Shown in pieces: positions 1 through 5,741 of a stretch of 5,741 bases of DNA (position 1 is its first letter; each line of letters opens with the position of its first letter). Origin of the DNA: Dictyoglomota bacterium (GTDB lineage Bacteria > Dictyoglomota > Dictyoglomia > Dictyoglomales > Dictyoglomaceae); contig JAKOUL010000134.1 of NCBI GenBank assembly GCA_029776735.1, positions 1 through 5,741 of the forward strand. Direction: 5' to 3'. The position numbers were made by a program, and so were the translations under genes. Below the pieces are notes generated by a model. The model did no database searches. It worked only from the letters and a program-made list of their open reading frames with translations, and was not told where the DNA came from.

Positions 1-158
1 CTCTTGCTAAGAAGGTTCTCTATGATATTGCTGATGAAGAGAAAGTTCATGCTGGCGAATTTTTAAAACTTTTGAAGGAACTTGATAAAGATGAAGAAAA
101 ATTCTATCAGCAGGGAGAGAAAGAAGTAAAAGAGATGATGAAGGAGCTTAAAGGTTAA
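1..158 (+). CDS. Ferritin-like / rubrerythrin-type protein, C-terminal part (5' end outside window)
   Basis: The reading frame opens at base 3 with no start codon in view and ends at TAA 156-158, leaving the last 51 residues. They are strongly helical and charged. An ExxH pair lies in DEEKVHAGEF (residues 13 and 16 of the visible part), the usual di-iron ligand motif of the last long helix in ferritin-like four-helix bundles. It is followed by LLKELDKDEEKFY and a Lys/Glu-rich tail ending ELKG. Proteins of this family bind a di-iron centre and act in iron storage, peroxide detoxification or related oxidation chemistry. In some anaerobes and thermophiles, similar small ferritin-like proteins are encapsulin cargo, but nothing visible here tests that. 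The gene ends just before the parS palindrome, so parA lies 35 bp downstream on the same strand. The family call is fairly secure; the exact function cannot be set from the tail alone. Confidence 0.7.
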   Translation, partial: LAKKVLYDIADEEKVHAGEFLKLLKELDKDEEKFYQQGEKEVKEMMKELKG

Positions 159-161
159 AGT

Positions 162-183
162 AAATGTTTCACGTGAAACATTT
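162..183. promoter_or_regulatory. parS: parS centromere site (ParB-binding palindrome)
   Basis: The core TGTTTCACGTGAAACA (165-180) is a perfect 16-bp palindrome matching the conserved bacterial chromosomal parS consensus. Symmetry extends three bases on each side (AAA before, TTT after), giving 22 bp of perfect dyad. It sits between the stop of the ferritin-like gene and the parA start, and parA-parB follow directly, so the identification is supported by both sequence and context. ParB is known to load at such sites and spread as a CTP-dependent clamp. I saw no second CACGTG-centred copy in the window. The dyad has no loop and no following T-run, so it is not an intrinsic terminator. Confidence 0.95.
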
Positions 184-193
184 GGGGAGATAG

Positions 194-970
194 ATGGGGA
201 AGGTTATTGTAGTTGCTAATCAAAAAGGTGGAGTTGGGAAAACTACTACAGTTATAAATCTTGGATATATCCTTGCAGAGATGGGGGAAAAAGTACTTAT
301 TGTAGATGCAGATCCCCAAGGGAATGCTACCAGTGGAATTTCTTCTCTTAAAAGTAAGAAGCCTAACCTTTATTCTGCTCTAATACAGGAGGTCGTTGTA
401 GAGAATGTGATATATCCCCTTGGGGATGGGAAGAATTCGGCTCGGAGTAATTTATTTCTAATCCCTTCAGATATAGATCTTGCAGGAGCAGAGGTAGAAT
501 TAGTTTCTGCACTTTTTAGAGAATTGAAACTGAAAGAAGTTTTAGCTAAGGTTGTAGAGAATTTTGATTTCATCATTATAGATTCCCCACCCTCCTTAGG
601 GCTTCTTACGGTAAATGCCTTAGTAGCAGCACATTATGTTTTAATTCCTCTTCAGTGTGAGTATTATGCTTTAGAGGGCATCTCTCAGCTTATAAAAACC
701 ATAAATTTAATAAAGAAAAATCTTAATCAAAACTTAGAAATACTTGGTATTCTTCTCACTATGTATAGTAGAACCACATTAGCTCAACAGGTTTTAGAAG
801 AAGCCAAAGGATATTTCAAGGAAAAAGTATTTAATACAGTGATACCAAGGAATGTAAGATTAAGTGAAGCTCCAAGTTATTCCCTATCTATCTTTGAGTA
901 TGCTCCTGATTCTGCGGGAGCAGAATCTTATAGAGAATTTGCTAAAGAGGTGATAGAACGTGTCTTCTAA
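194..970 (+). CDS. parA: ParA/Soj chromosome-partitioning ATPase
   Basis: This 258-residue protein is a deviant-Walker P-loop ATPase. It binds DNA nonspecifically as an ATP dimer and, with ParB bound at parS, drives chromosome-origin segregation. Visible motifs are the Walker A KGGVGKTT at 11-18 with signature lysine K11, DADPQGNATSG at 38-48 (switch I), Walker B IIIDSPPSLG at 127-136 with D130, and C-terminal PRNVRLSEAPS at 218-228. R193 and R222 line up, by my recollection, with the DNA-binding arginines of B. subtilis Soj. There is no N-terminal helix-turn-helix, so it is the short chromosomal type rather than the plasmid P1 type. A small polar insertion (about 77-86, GDGKNSARSN) precedes the NLFLIPS strand. 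The ATG at 194 has GGGGAG at 184-189 with a short 4-nt spacer, directly after parS. The parB gene overlaps its 3' end. Confidence 0.96.
   Translation: MGKVIVVANQKGGVGKTTTVINLGYILAEMGEKVLIVDADPQGNATSGISSLKSKKPNLYSALIQEVVVENVIYPLGDGKNSARSNLFLIPSDIDLAGAEVELVSALFRELKLKEVLAKVVENFDFIIIDSPPSLGLLTVNALVAAHYVLIPLQCEYYALEGISQLIKTINLIKKNLNQNLEILGILLTMYSRTTLAQQVLEEAKGYFKEKVFNTVIPRNVRLSEAPSYSLSIFEYAPDSAGAESYREFAKEVIERVF
947..954 (+). promoter_or_regulatory. Strong Shine-Dalgarno of parB inside the parA 3' end
   Basis: GAGGTGAT is an eight-base match to the complement of the usual 16S rRNA 3' end. It lies 5 nt before a GTG at 960. This supports the GTG as the parB start even though it lies within parA, and implies independent ribosome recruitment at the overlap rather than only translational readthrough. 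Confidence 0.85.
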
Positions 971-1784
971 AAAGAAAGGATTAGGAAGAGGTCTTGAGGC
1001 ACTCATTGAGGTGAATGAAGAGAAAGAATTGGTAGAAGAGATTCCCATAGAGAAGATTGTTCCAAATCCTAATCAGCCCCGAAATACGTTGAATCCAGAT
1101 ACCCTTCAGGAGTTAGTGGATTCCATAAAGAATGTGGGAATACTTCAGCCCATCTTAGTAAGACCAAAAGGAGAAGTCTATGAAATTATAGCAGGAGAAA
1201 GAAGATATCATGGTGCAAAAGCAGCAGGACTACAAAAAATACCAGTGATTATTAAAGAATTAGATGATCAGACTGCATTAGATATAACGCTTACTGAAAA
1301 TCTCCAGAGGGAAGATCTAAATCCTATTGAAAAGGCAAAAGCTTTTCAATCTTATATTGAAACCTTTAAAGTTACTCAAGAAGAACTTGCCCAGAGACTT
1401 TCCATAAGTAGATCAGAGGTTACTAATTTTTTGAGACTTCTTCAGCTTCCTCCTGATATTCAAGAAGAGGTAAGAAGGGAAAATCTTACCTATGGACATG
1501 CAAGAACACTCCTTGGGATTGAAGATCCAGCATTACAAAGGATTATTGCTCAAAAGGTTATTAGTGAGAAACTCTCTGTAAGAGAGACAGAAGATCTTGT
1601 AAAAACGAAGAAAATAGTAAAGAAGTTTAAAGATCCAGAGCTTAATGTTTTGGAAGAACAGTTGGAAAAATATCTGGGAACAAGGGTTAAAATTCAACCT
1701 AAAAGCCCTAATAAAGGAAAGTTGACTATAGAGTATAAAAGTATTGAAGAATTGGAAAGAATTGTAGGAAAGTTTTTAGAGTAA
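960..1784 (+). CDS. parB: ParB/Spo0J chromosome-partitioning CTPase, parS-binding
   Basis: This 274-residue protein is the parS-binding clamp that partners ParA. Order of parts: an N-terminal ParA-stimulating motif GLGRGLEALI (7-16); the ParB N-terminal/CTP-binding domain with NPNQPR (36-41), GERRYHGAK (79-87) and TENLQREDLNPIE (112-124); a helix-turn-helix (about 138-164, TQEELAQRLSISRSEV and LRLLQLP); then YGHARTLLG; then a charged linker and a C-terminal dimerisation domain. Length is close to B. subtilis Spo0J. The start is GTG at 960, overlapping parA by 11 bp, chosen because of the strong Shine-Dalgarno at 947-954 and because it places the lysine-rich N-terminus correctly. One oddity is the GERRxRA consensus of the CTP-binding loop, which here reads GERRYHG: the second position after the GERR tetrad is His84 and the following Ala is Gly. 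The invariant GERR and ENLQR are intact, so the protein is probably functional. Confidence 0.96.
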   Translation: MSSKKKGLGRGLEALIEVNEEKELVEEIPIEKIVPNPNQPRNTLNPDTLQELVDSIKNVGILQPILVRPKGEVYEIIAGERRYHGAKAAGLQKIPVIIKELDDQTALDITLTENLQREDLNPIEKAKAFQSYIETFKVTQEELAQRLSISRSEVTNFLRLLQLPPDIQEEVRRENLTYGHARTLLGIEDPALQRIIAQKVISEKLSVRETEDLVKTKKIVKKFKDPELNVLEEQLEKYLGTRVKIQPKSPNKGKLTIEYKSIEELERIVGKFLE

Positions 1785-1832
1785 ATAATTCTGCCTCAGA
1801 AAAACCTAATAATAAACACTCCTAAAAAATTC

Positions 1833-1861
1833 TTGTTTATTTACTTAATTAAAAGTATAAT
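1833..1861 (+). promoter_or_regulatory. Sigma-70-type promoter for the GGDEF-HD-GYP gene
   Basis: TTGTTT at 1833-1838 and TATAAT at 1856-1861 are separated by exactly 17 bp, with the -10 a perfect consensus. The expected start of transcription is near 1868, about 28 nt before the ATG at 1896. It sits in the 111-bp gap after parB, so the signalling gene is probably transcribed separately from parAB. No terminator for parAB is seen here, so readthrough is also possible. Confidence 0.7.
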
Positions 1862-1864
1862 TGA

Positions 1865-1884
1865 AAAGATTATAAATAATCTTT
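1865..1884. repeat. Perfect inverted repeat, candidate operator or leader hairpin
   Basis: The arms AAAGATTA (1865-1872) and TAATCTTT (1877-1884) are perfect reverse complements around the 4-base loop TAAA. The repeat spans the predicted transcription start and its right arm ends exactly where the AGGAG ribosome binding site (1885-1889) begins. That placement would suit a repressor operator, or less likely an RNA hairpin, because the arms are AT-rich and the left arm would be cut by the predicted start. AT-rich sequence can give such repeats by chance, so the function is unproven. Confidence 0.45.
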
Positions 1885-1895
1885 AGGAGCTTTAC

Positions 1896-3305
1896 ATGGA
1901 AAGAAATATAGATAAAATACTGAAAGATGGATTCCAAGAAGATACTGTACTTGATGCTTTAAAAGAATTTGTAATCTTATATGATAAGGATATGACTATT
2001 CTTTATGCTAATAAATCTGCAGCTGCATCTTTAAATCTTAAAAAGGAAGAACTTATCGGGAAAAAGTGTTATGAGCTATGGCATAGAGAAAGGTATATAT
2101 GTGAGGATTGTCCTGTAAAAAGAGCAATGGGAACTGGAAAATTTGAAGAAGGAGAGATTACTACTTCTGATGGAAAATCTTGGCATATGAAAGGTTATCC
2201 TGTAAAGAATAAAAATTTAGAAATTATAGGAGCTGTAGAGGTTACTCAGGAAATCACAGAAAAAGAGAAGATAGAGGAAGAAATGAAATATCTTGCCTTT
2301 CATGATAAGCTTACAGGTCTTTACAATAGAGCTTTTTTAGAAGAGGAGTTAGAGAGGCTTAATACAAAAAGACAGCTTCCTATAAGTATAATTATGGGGG
2401 ATCTAAATGGATTGAAACTTATGAATGATACTTTTGGACATGAAAAAGGAGATGAGTTTATTAAAGCTATAGCTGAGGTACTTTCAAAATCTTGTAGAGG
2501 GGAAGATATTGTGGCTCGCTGGGGAGGAGATGAATTTGTAATTATGTTACCAAAGACTTCCAAGGAAATTGCAGAAGAGATATGTAATAGAATTAAAAAC
2601 AATTGTGCAGAATTTAATGAGGTTAATGAATCCTTTCCTATACCTCTTAGTATAGCTCTTGGATATGCTACTAAGGAACATGAAGAGGAAAATATTGAGA
2701 ATATCTTTAGAGTTGCAGAGGATAGGATGTATAAGAATAAACTCGTGGAAAGAAGAAGTCTTAGGGATTCAGTATTACAATCCTTGAAAGATATGCTATG
2801 GGAAAATTCTTATGAAAGCAAAACTCATGAGGATCGTATAAAAGAATTAGTAGTGAGAATGTCAGATTTTCTTTATCTTTCTGATGTGGAGAGAGAATCT
2901 CTTATTCTTCTTTCCAGTTTCCATGATATAGGAGAGATTACAATCCCTTCAGAGATTTTAAAAAAGGAAGATAAACTTACCTCTGAAGAATTAGATAGAA
3001 TAAGGACTCATTCAGAAATTGGATATAGAATAGCGGAAGCTTCTTATAAACTTACTTATATAGCTGAATTCATATTATCTCATCATGAATGGTGGGATGG
3101 ATCAGGATATCCTCGGGGACTTAAAGAGAAAGAAATTCCATTGGTTTCAAGGATATTTTCTATAGTGGATGCTTATGAGGTTATGACCTCAGGAAGACCA
3201 TATGAAAAAGCTAAAACTAAAGAAGAAGCAATACAGGAACTAAAAAGGTGTGCTGGTACTCAATTTGATCCTAATTTAGTGGAAGCATTTATTAATGTTA
3301 TATAG
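1896..3305 (+). CDS. PAS-GGDEF-HD-GYP cyclic-di-GMP signalling protein
   Basis: This 469-residue soluble protein has no signal peptide or membrane segment. A PAS-like sensor domain (about 15-122) is followed by a short charged linker helix, a GGDEF diguanylate cyclase domain (about 130-285) and an HD-GYP phosphodiesterase domain (about 290-469). The GGDEF motif RWGGDEF (208-214) is intact, and RGED (201-204) lies five residues before it, matching the inhibitory product-binding RxxD site. The HD-GYP domain keeps H311, HD 343-344, H372, HH 396-397, DGSGYP 401-406 and D425, the expected metal ligands and signature. It reads HDIGE rather than the usual HDxGK, so the conserved lysine is E347. Both synthesis and breakdown of cyclic-di-GMP therefore look possible. 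The PAS domain carries Cys58, Cys69 and Cys72 in a C-x10-C-x2-CP pattern, which may sense redox state or a metal (inference). The ATG has AGGAG at 1885-1889 with 6-nt spacing. The HAD gene follows after 17 bp. Confidence 0.93.
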   Translation: MERNIDKILKDGFQEDTVLDALKEFVILYDKDMTILYANKSAAASLNLKKEELIGKKCYELWHRERYICEDCPVKRAMGTGKFEEGEITTSDGKSWHMKGYPVKNKNLEIIGAVEVTQEITEKEKIEEEMKYLAFHDKLTGLYNRAFLEEELERLNTKRQLPISIIMGDLNGLKLMNDTFGHEKGDEFIKAIAEVLSKSCRGEDIVARWGGDEFVIMLPKTSKEIAEEICNRIKNNCAEFNEVNESFPIPLSIALGYATKEHEEENIENIFRVAEDRMYKNKLVERRSLRDSVLQSLKDMLWENSYESKTHEDRIKELVVRMSDFLYLSDVERESLILLSSFHDIGEITIPSEILKKEDKLTSEELDRIRTHSEIGYRIAEASYKLTYIAEFILSHHEWWDGSGYPRGLKEKEIPLVSRIFSIVDAYEVMTSGRPYEKAKTKEEAIQELKRCAGTQFDPNLVEAFINVI

Positions 3306-3322
3306 GTGGTAAAGTTTTACTT

Positions 3323-3964
3323 ATGGAGCTTAAAGGCGTAATTTGGGATTGGGATGGAACCTTAGTAGACTCCTTTCCTGCCTGTATAAAAGCTACAAAA
3401 GAGATTTTTTCTTATTTTGGGATTGAACTGAACGAAGAGAGATACAGAGAGAATTTTTCTCCTAACTGGTATGAAATTTATGAGAGGAATGGTCTTCCTA
3501 AGGAATACTGGGATAAAGTTGATGCTATGTGGAAAGATTTTTTTGAATATTCACTTGTTAATTGGCGTGATGGAGCAGAGGAAAATCTTTCTTTCTTAAA
3601 AAATTTAGGTATCAAGATTGGAGTTGTTACTGCAAGTACTAAAAAGGATATTGAGATGGAGGTTCCTTCGCTTCATCCTGAAAGATACATAGATGAATGG
3701 ATTGTATGGGATGATTCAGAAAAGCCAAAACCAGATCCTCTTCCTCTTTTAAAAATGTTAGAGAAACTTAAGGTTTCTCCTTATAATGTGATATATATAG
3801 GAGATGCTCCTCAAGATATCATTATGGGCAAAAGATTAAGAGTAATAACTTTTGGAGTATGCTCATTTTTTACTTCTAAAAATAAGCTTGAAGAATTATC
3901 CCCTAACTTTCTTTTTAATGATCTTTTTGAACTTTTAGCTTTCTGGAAAGATCTATTATTTTAA
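3323..3964 (+). CDS. HAD-superfamily hydrolase, phosphoglycolate phosphatase-like
   Basis: This 213-residue cytosolic protein has the four HAD motifs. Motif I is DWDGTLVDS (9-17), with nucleophile D9 and acid/base D11. Motif II is in IGVVTAS, probably T103. The motif III lysine is in EKPKPDP (K134 or K136), and motif IV is GDAPQD (160-165) with D161 and D165. A helical cap lies between about 17 and 85, as in the C1-cap, beta-phosphoglucomutase/phosphoglycolate phosphatase group. Such enzymes dephosphorylate small phosphometabolites; the substrate cannot be told from sequence. The ATG at 3323 is the only plausible start in frame. A weak GGTGGT (3305-3310) overlapping the previous stop lies 12 nt upstream, so translation may be coupled to the GGDEF-HD-GYP gene. 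The tail overlaps the convergent isocitrate dehydrogenase gene by 9 bp. The family call is secure, the specificity open. Confidence 0.85.
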   Translation: MELKGVIWDWDGTLVDSFPACIKATKEIFSYFGIELNEERYRENFSPNWYEIYERNGLPKEYWDKVDAMWKDFFEYSLVNWRDGAEENLSFLKNLGIKIGVVTASTKKDIEMEVPSLHPERYIDEWIVWDDSEKPKPDPLPLLKMLEKLKVSPYNVIYIGDAPQDIIMGKRLRVITFGVCSFFTSKNKLEELSPNFLFNDLFELLAFWKDLLF

Positions 3965-5152
3965 AAGCTTCTCTAAATTTTCTTTTATCTTCCTTATAAA
4001 TTCCTCAGTATTTACATACTCTTTTACTGGTGGTTCTGCTAAAGGTTGAAGATCCTTGGTCATTATTCCCATTTCAATGGTTTTTAGAGTTGCCTCTTCC
4101 AATTTATTAGCAAAGTCAATAACTTCTGGAGTATTATCTAACTCCCCTCTTTTTCTAATGGCTCCTGTCCAGGCAAAGATGGAGGCTGTGGGGTTTGTAG
4201 ATGTCTTATTTCCCTTTAGAAACTCATAATAATGCCTTCTCACAGTACCATGAGCTGCTTCAAATTCATATTCCCCTTCAGGAGATACTAATACTGAGGT
4301 CATAAGTCCAAGACTTCCAAATCCTGCTGCTATCATATCAGACATAACATCCCCCTCATAATTCATACATGCCCAGAGCATGCCACCTTCACTTTTAATT
4401 ATTTGGGCTACTGCATCATCAATTAAAAGATATCTGTAATTTACTCCAGCATCTACAAATTCTTCCTTTCTCTTTTCCACCTCTTCTTGAAATATTTCTT
4501 TAAAGAACCCATGATAAATTTTGGATATGGTATCCTTTGCAGAGAACCATAGTTCTATTTTCTCACTTAGGGCATAGTTTATACATGCTTTAGCAAAACT
4601 TCTTATGGACTTCTCTGTGTTATGCATAACCATAAAAATGCCTCTACCTTCAAAAGAGTGTACTGGGAAAATTTTATTTTCGGAGTTTTTCAAGACCACC
4701 TCTAATTGAGAAGGAGCGTCTATTTTATGTTCAAAAGCACTATAGATATCTCCATATGCATGTCTTCCAATAACAATAGGTTTTTTCCAGCTTCTTACAA
4801 AAGGAGGAATATTTTTAACGATTATAGGTTTTCTAAATACAGTACCATCAAGGTAAGCTCTTATGGTAGCATTAGGACTTTTCCATAATTTTTTTAAGTT
4901 ATATTCTTTTACTCTTTCCTGATCAGGTGTAATTGTGGCACACTTTACTCCTACCTTGTATTCTTTTATTGCCTTTGCTGCTTCTAAAGTTACCATATCA
5001 TCGGTGTCATCTCTATTTTTTATACCTAAATCAAAATAGGAAATAGGTATATCAATATAAGGAGATATGAGTTCTTCCTTTATCCATTTCCACATAACTC
5101 TTGCCATCTCATCGCCATCAAATTCTACAATAGGATTTTTAACTTTTATCAC
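3956..5152 (-). CDS. icd: NADP-dependent isocitrate dehydrogenase, eukaryote-like homodimeric type
   Basis: This 398-residue enzyme oxidatively decarboxylates isocitrate to 2-oxoglutarate with NADP. In anaerobes it often serves glutamate synthesis as much as a full TCA cycle. The substrate-binding segment WKSPNATIR (90-98), R107 in GTVFRKP and R130 in GRHAYGD match the three isocitrate arginines of human IDH1 (R100, R109, R132). Y137 and K206 match its catalytic Tyr139 and Lys212. D245, D268 and D272 are the expected metal ligands. HGTVRRHY (301-308) carries R306-H307, the pair that in this family contacts the NADP 2'-phosphate. The sequence resembles, from memory, Thermotoga maritima IDH, and not the E. 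coli Icd type. The start is GTG at 5152, set by a strong Shine-Dalgarno. The gene converges on the HAD gene and diverges from the gene at 5267. Confidence 0.95.
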   Translation of the reverse strand: MIKVKNPIVEFDGDEMARVMWKWIKEELISPYIDIPISYFDLGIKNRDDTDDMVTLEAAKAIKEYKVGVKCATITPDQERVKEYNLKKLWKSPNATIRAYLDGTVFRKPIIVKNIPPFVRSWKKPIVIGRHAYGDIYSAFEHKIDAPSQLEVVLKNSENKIFPVHSFEGRGIFMVMHNTEKSIRSFAKACINYALSEKIELWFSAKDTISKIYHGFFKEIFQEEVEKRKEEFVDAGVNYRYLLIDDAVAQIIKSEGGMLWACMNYEGDVMSDMIAAGFGSLGLMTSVLVSPEGEYEFEAAHGTVRRHYYEFLKGNKTSTNPTASIFAWTGAIRKRGELDNTPEVIDFANKLEEATLKTIEMGIMTKDLQPLAEPPVKEYVNTEEFIRKIKENLEKLLK

Positions 5153-5157
5153 TTTTT

Positions 5158-5165
5158 CCCTCCTT
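5158..5165 (-). promoter_or_regulatory. Strong Shine-Dalgarno setting the GTG start of isocitrate dehydrogenase
   Basis: Read on the minus strand this is AAGGAGGG, followed by five A residues and then GTG. It is a near-perfect Shine-Dalgarno at ordinary spacing, which fixes the GTG as the start. The resulting N-terminus ([16 protein letters not shown]) agrees with where the family begins. Confidence 0.85.
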
Positions 5166-5186
5166 ATAGAGATCTATTTTTTAAAG

Positions 5187-5215
5187 ATAATAGCTTATAC
5201 TTATTAAAATAGCAA
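5187..5215 (-). promoter_or_regulatory. Candidate sigma-70-type promoter for isocitrate dehydrogenase
   Basis: On the minus strand TTGCTA (5215-5210) and TATTAT (5192-5187) are spaced by 17 bp. Each differs from consensus by one or two bases. The predicted start of transcription is near 5180, giving a leader of about 28 nt before the GTG. It shares the 114-bp divergent region with the promoter of the gene at 5267. Confidence 0.55.
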
Positions 5216-5229
5216 GCTTAAAGGTGTAG

Positions 5230-5235
5230 TATAAT
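5230..5235 (+). promoter_or_regulatory. Candidate -10 element for the gene at 5267
   Basis: TATAAT is a perfect -10 hexamer 31 bp before the ATG at 5267. I find no good -35 at the usual spacing: the 17-bp position reads AAATAG. The promoter is therefore weak, activator-dependent or mis-called. It lies outside the minus-strand isocitrate dehydrogenase promoter, so the two transcripts would run apart without overlapping. Confidence 0.4.
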
Positions 5236-5266
5236 CTTAAGAAAGGGAAGGAAAAGGAGGGTAAAA

Positions 5267-5741
5267 ATGGTAGAACCTGAAAAAAGCTGGTGGTTTAAAA
5301 ATCCTACTCTTGTTCTTATAGAAAAGGTTATCTCTTTAAAGGGTAATACTCACTCAGCTATATCCGAGCTTAAAAAGAAAATTTATAAGATCTTAGGGGA
5401 GAGATTTAAATCTGCAGGATGTAGAGTTATTCATTGGAGGGATAATGTTCCAGAAGACCCTGTATATTCTCCATATGCTGTGATTATAAATCCTGTATTT
5501 TTAGGAGAGCTTCCTGAGGAGATAGAAAAAGTACTTGAGAAAAAAGAATACGAAAAAGCTACTGAGGTCCTTAGAGAATATCTTCCTGAAGTGGAAGACC
5601 CTTTTGCTATAAGTATAGGTCAAAAGGTTTGTGAAAAACTTAAGATTTCTCCAAAACTTCACCCTAATTTTATAAATATGGTCTTTATAAAAGATACTAT
5701 AGATTTCCATTCTTTACCTTCAAAGATCAAAATTCTATTAG
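5267..5741 (+). CDS. Unrecognised protein, N-terminal 158 residues (3' end outside window)
   Basis: An open frame runs from ATG 5267 to the window edge without a stop. AAGGAGG at 5254-5260 lies 6 nt before the ATG, and codon use matches the neighbours, so this is a real gene. The visible protein starts MVEPEKSWWFKNPTLVLIEK. It has no signal peptide or membrane span and is rich in Lys, Glu and Pro. It appears to alternate helices (about 28-50 and 83-105) with short strands around CRVIHW (52-57) and YAVIINPVFL (70-79). Cys52 and His56 lie in that strand region, but no metal or catalytic motif is convincing. I do not recognise the family and propose no function. Its divergent placement from isocitrate dehydrogenase gives no strong hint. 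Confidence 0.8.
   Translation, partial: MVEPEKSWWFKNPTLVLIEKVISLKGNTHSAISELKKKIYKILGERFKSAGCRVIHWRDNVPEDPVYSPYAVIINPVFLGELPEEIEKVLEKKEYEKATEVLREYLPEVEDPFAISIGQKVCEKLKISPKLHPNFINMVFIKDTIDFHSLPSKIKILL

Noticed and set aside
82..110. TTGATA-17 bp-TATCAG as a parA promoter inside the ferritin-like gene
   Set aside because: The spacing is right but the -10 matches only four of six bases and the segment is coding; it is too weak to call.
162..183. The palindrome as an intrinsic terminator of the ferritin-like gene
   Set aside because: The dyad has no loop and is followed by GGGG, not a T-run, and its core matches parS exactly.
370..576. Minus-strand open frame of 68 codons within parA
   Set aside because: It lies wholly inside a secure conserved gene, its product has no recognisable features, and nothing suggests translation.
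1791..1803. Small hairpin TTCTG-CCT-CAGAA after parB as a terminator
   Set aside because: The stem is only 5 bp and is followed by A residues rather than T residues.
2321..2602. Minus-strand open frame of 93 codons within the GGDEF domain
   Set aside because: It is antisense to the conserved GGDEF region; its Ser/Ile-rich product is typical of a shadow frame.
4706..4888. Plus-strand open frame of 60 codons within isocitrate dehydrogenase
   Set aside because: It is antisense to conserved catalytic codons and gives an unconvincing product.
5189..5220. Direct repeats AATAGC (5189, 5208) and AGCTTA (5192, 5215) as regulator binding sites
   Set aside because: They are six-base matches with unequal spacing in AT-rich intergenic DNA, which are expected by chance.
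5501..5710. Minus-strand open frame of 69 codons at the right edge
   Set aside because: The plus strand is open throughout with a strong Shine-Dalgarno and normal codon use; the Phe/Tyr-rich minus-strand product is a shadow of Lys/Glu-rich codons.

Overview
The window is AT-rich with tightly packed genes. Its codons favour AGA/AGG for Arg and ATA for Ile, and the proteins are rich in Lys and Glu. This fits an anaerobic thermophilic bacterium. The isocitrate dehydrogenase closely resembles, from memory, the eukaryote-like NADP enzyme of Thermotoga. Overall I favour Dictyoglomus or a Thermotogae-like relative, but this is an inference from style and recall, not a database match.

Layout: (1) positions 1-158 hold the C-terminal end of a ferritin-like/rubrerythrin-type protein. 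(2) Positions 162-183 hold a perfect palindrome whose 16-bp core is a consensus chromosomal parS site. It lies 10 bp before the ATG of parA (194-970), which overlaps parB (960-1784) by 11 bp. Together these form a complete ParABS chromosome-segregation cassette. (3) A 111-bp gap carries a good sigma-70-type promoter and a perfect 8-bp inverted repeat abutting the ribosome binding site. It precedes a PAS-GGDEF-HD-GYP cyclic-di-GMP signalling protein (1896-3305) and, 17 bp later, a HAD-family hydrolase (3323-3964). (4) An NADP-type isocitrate dehydrogenase lies on the minus strand (3956-5152), tail to tail with the HAD gene and overlapping it by 9 bp. (5) A 114-bp divergent intergenic region separates it from an unrecognised protein (from 5267) that runs off the window.

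The ParABS part is one functional unit: ParB loads at parS and ParA supplies the ATP-driven partitioning. The position of parS inside the parA leader suggests that ParB loading may also affect parA-parB transcription. The GGDEF-HD-GYP and HAD genes probably share a transcript, but no functional link between them is evident. The rest looks like ordinary housekeeping or signalling. I see no RNA genes, insertion sequences, CRISPR arrays or convincing intrinsic terminators, and no clearly novel multi-gene system. The points most worth following up are the parS placement, the variant ParB motif, the cysteine-bearing PAS domain, the operator-like repeat and the unrecognised 3' gene.
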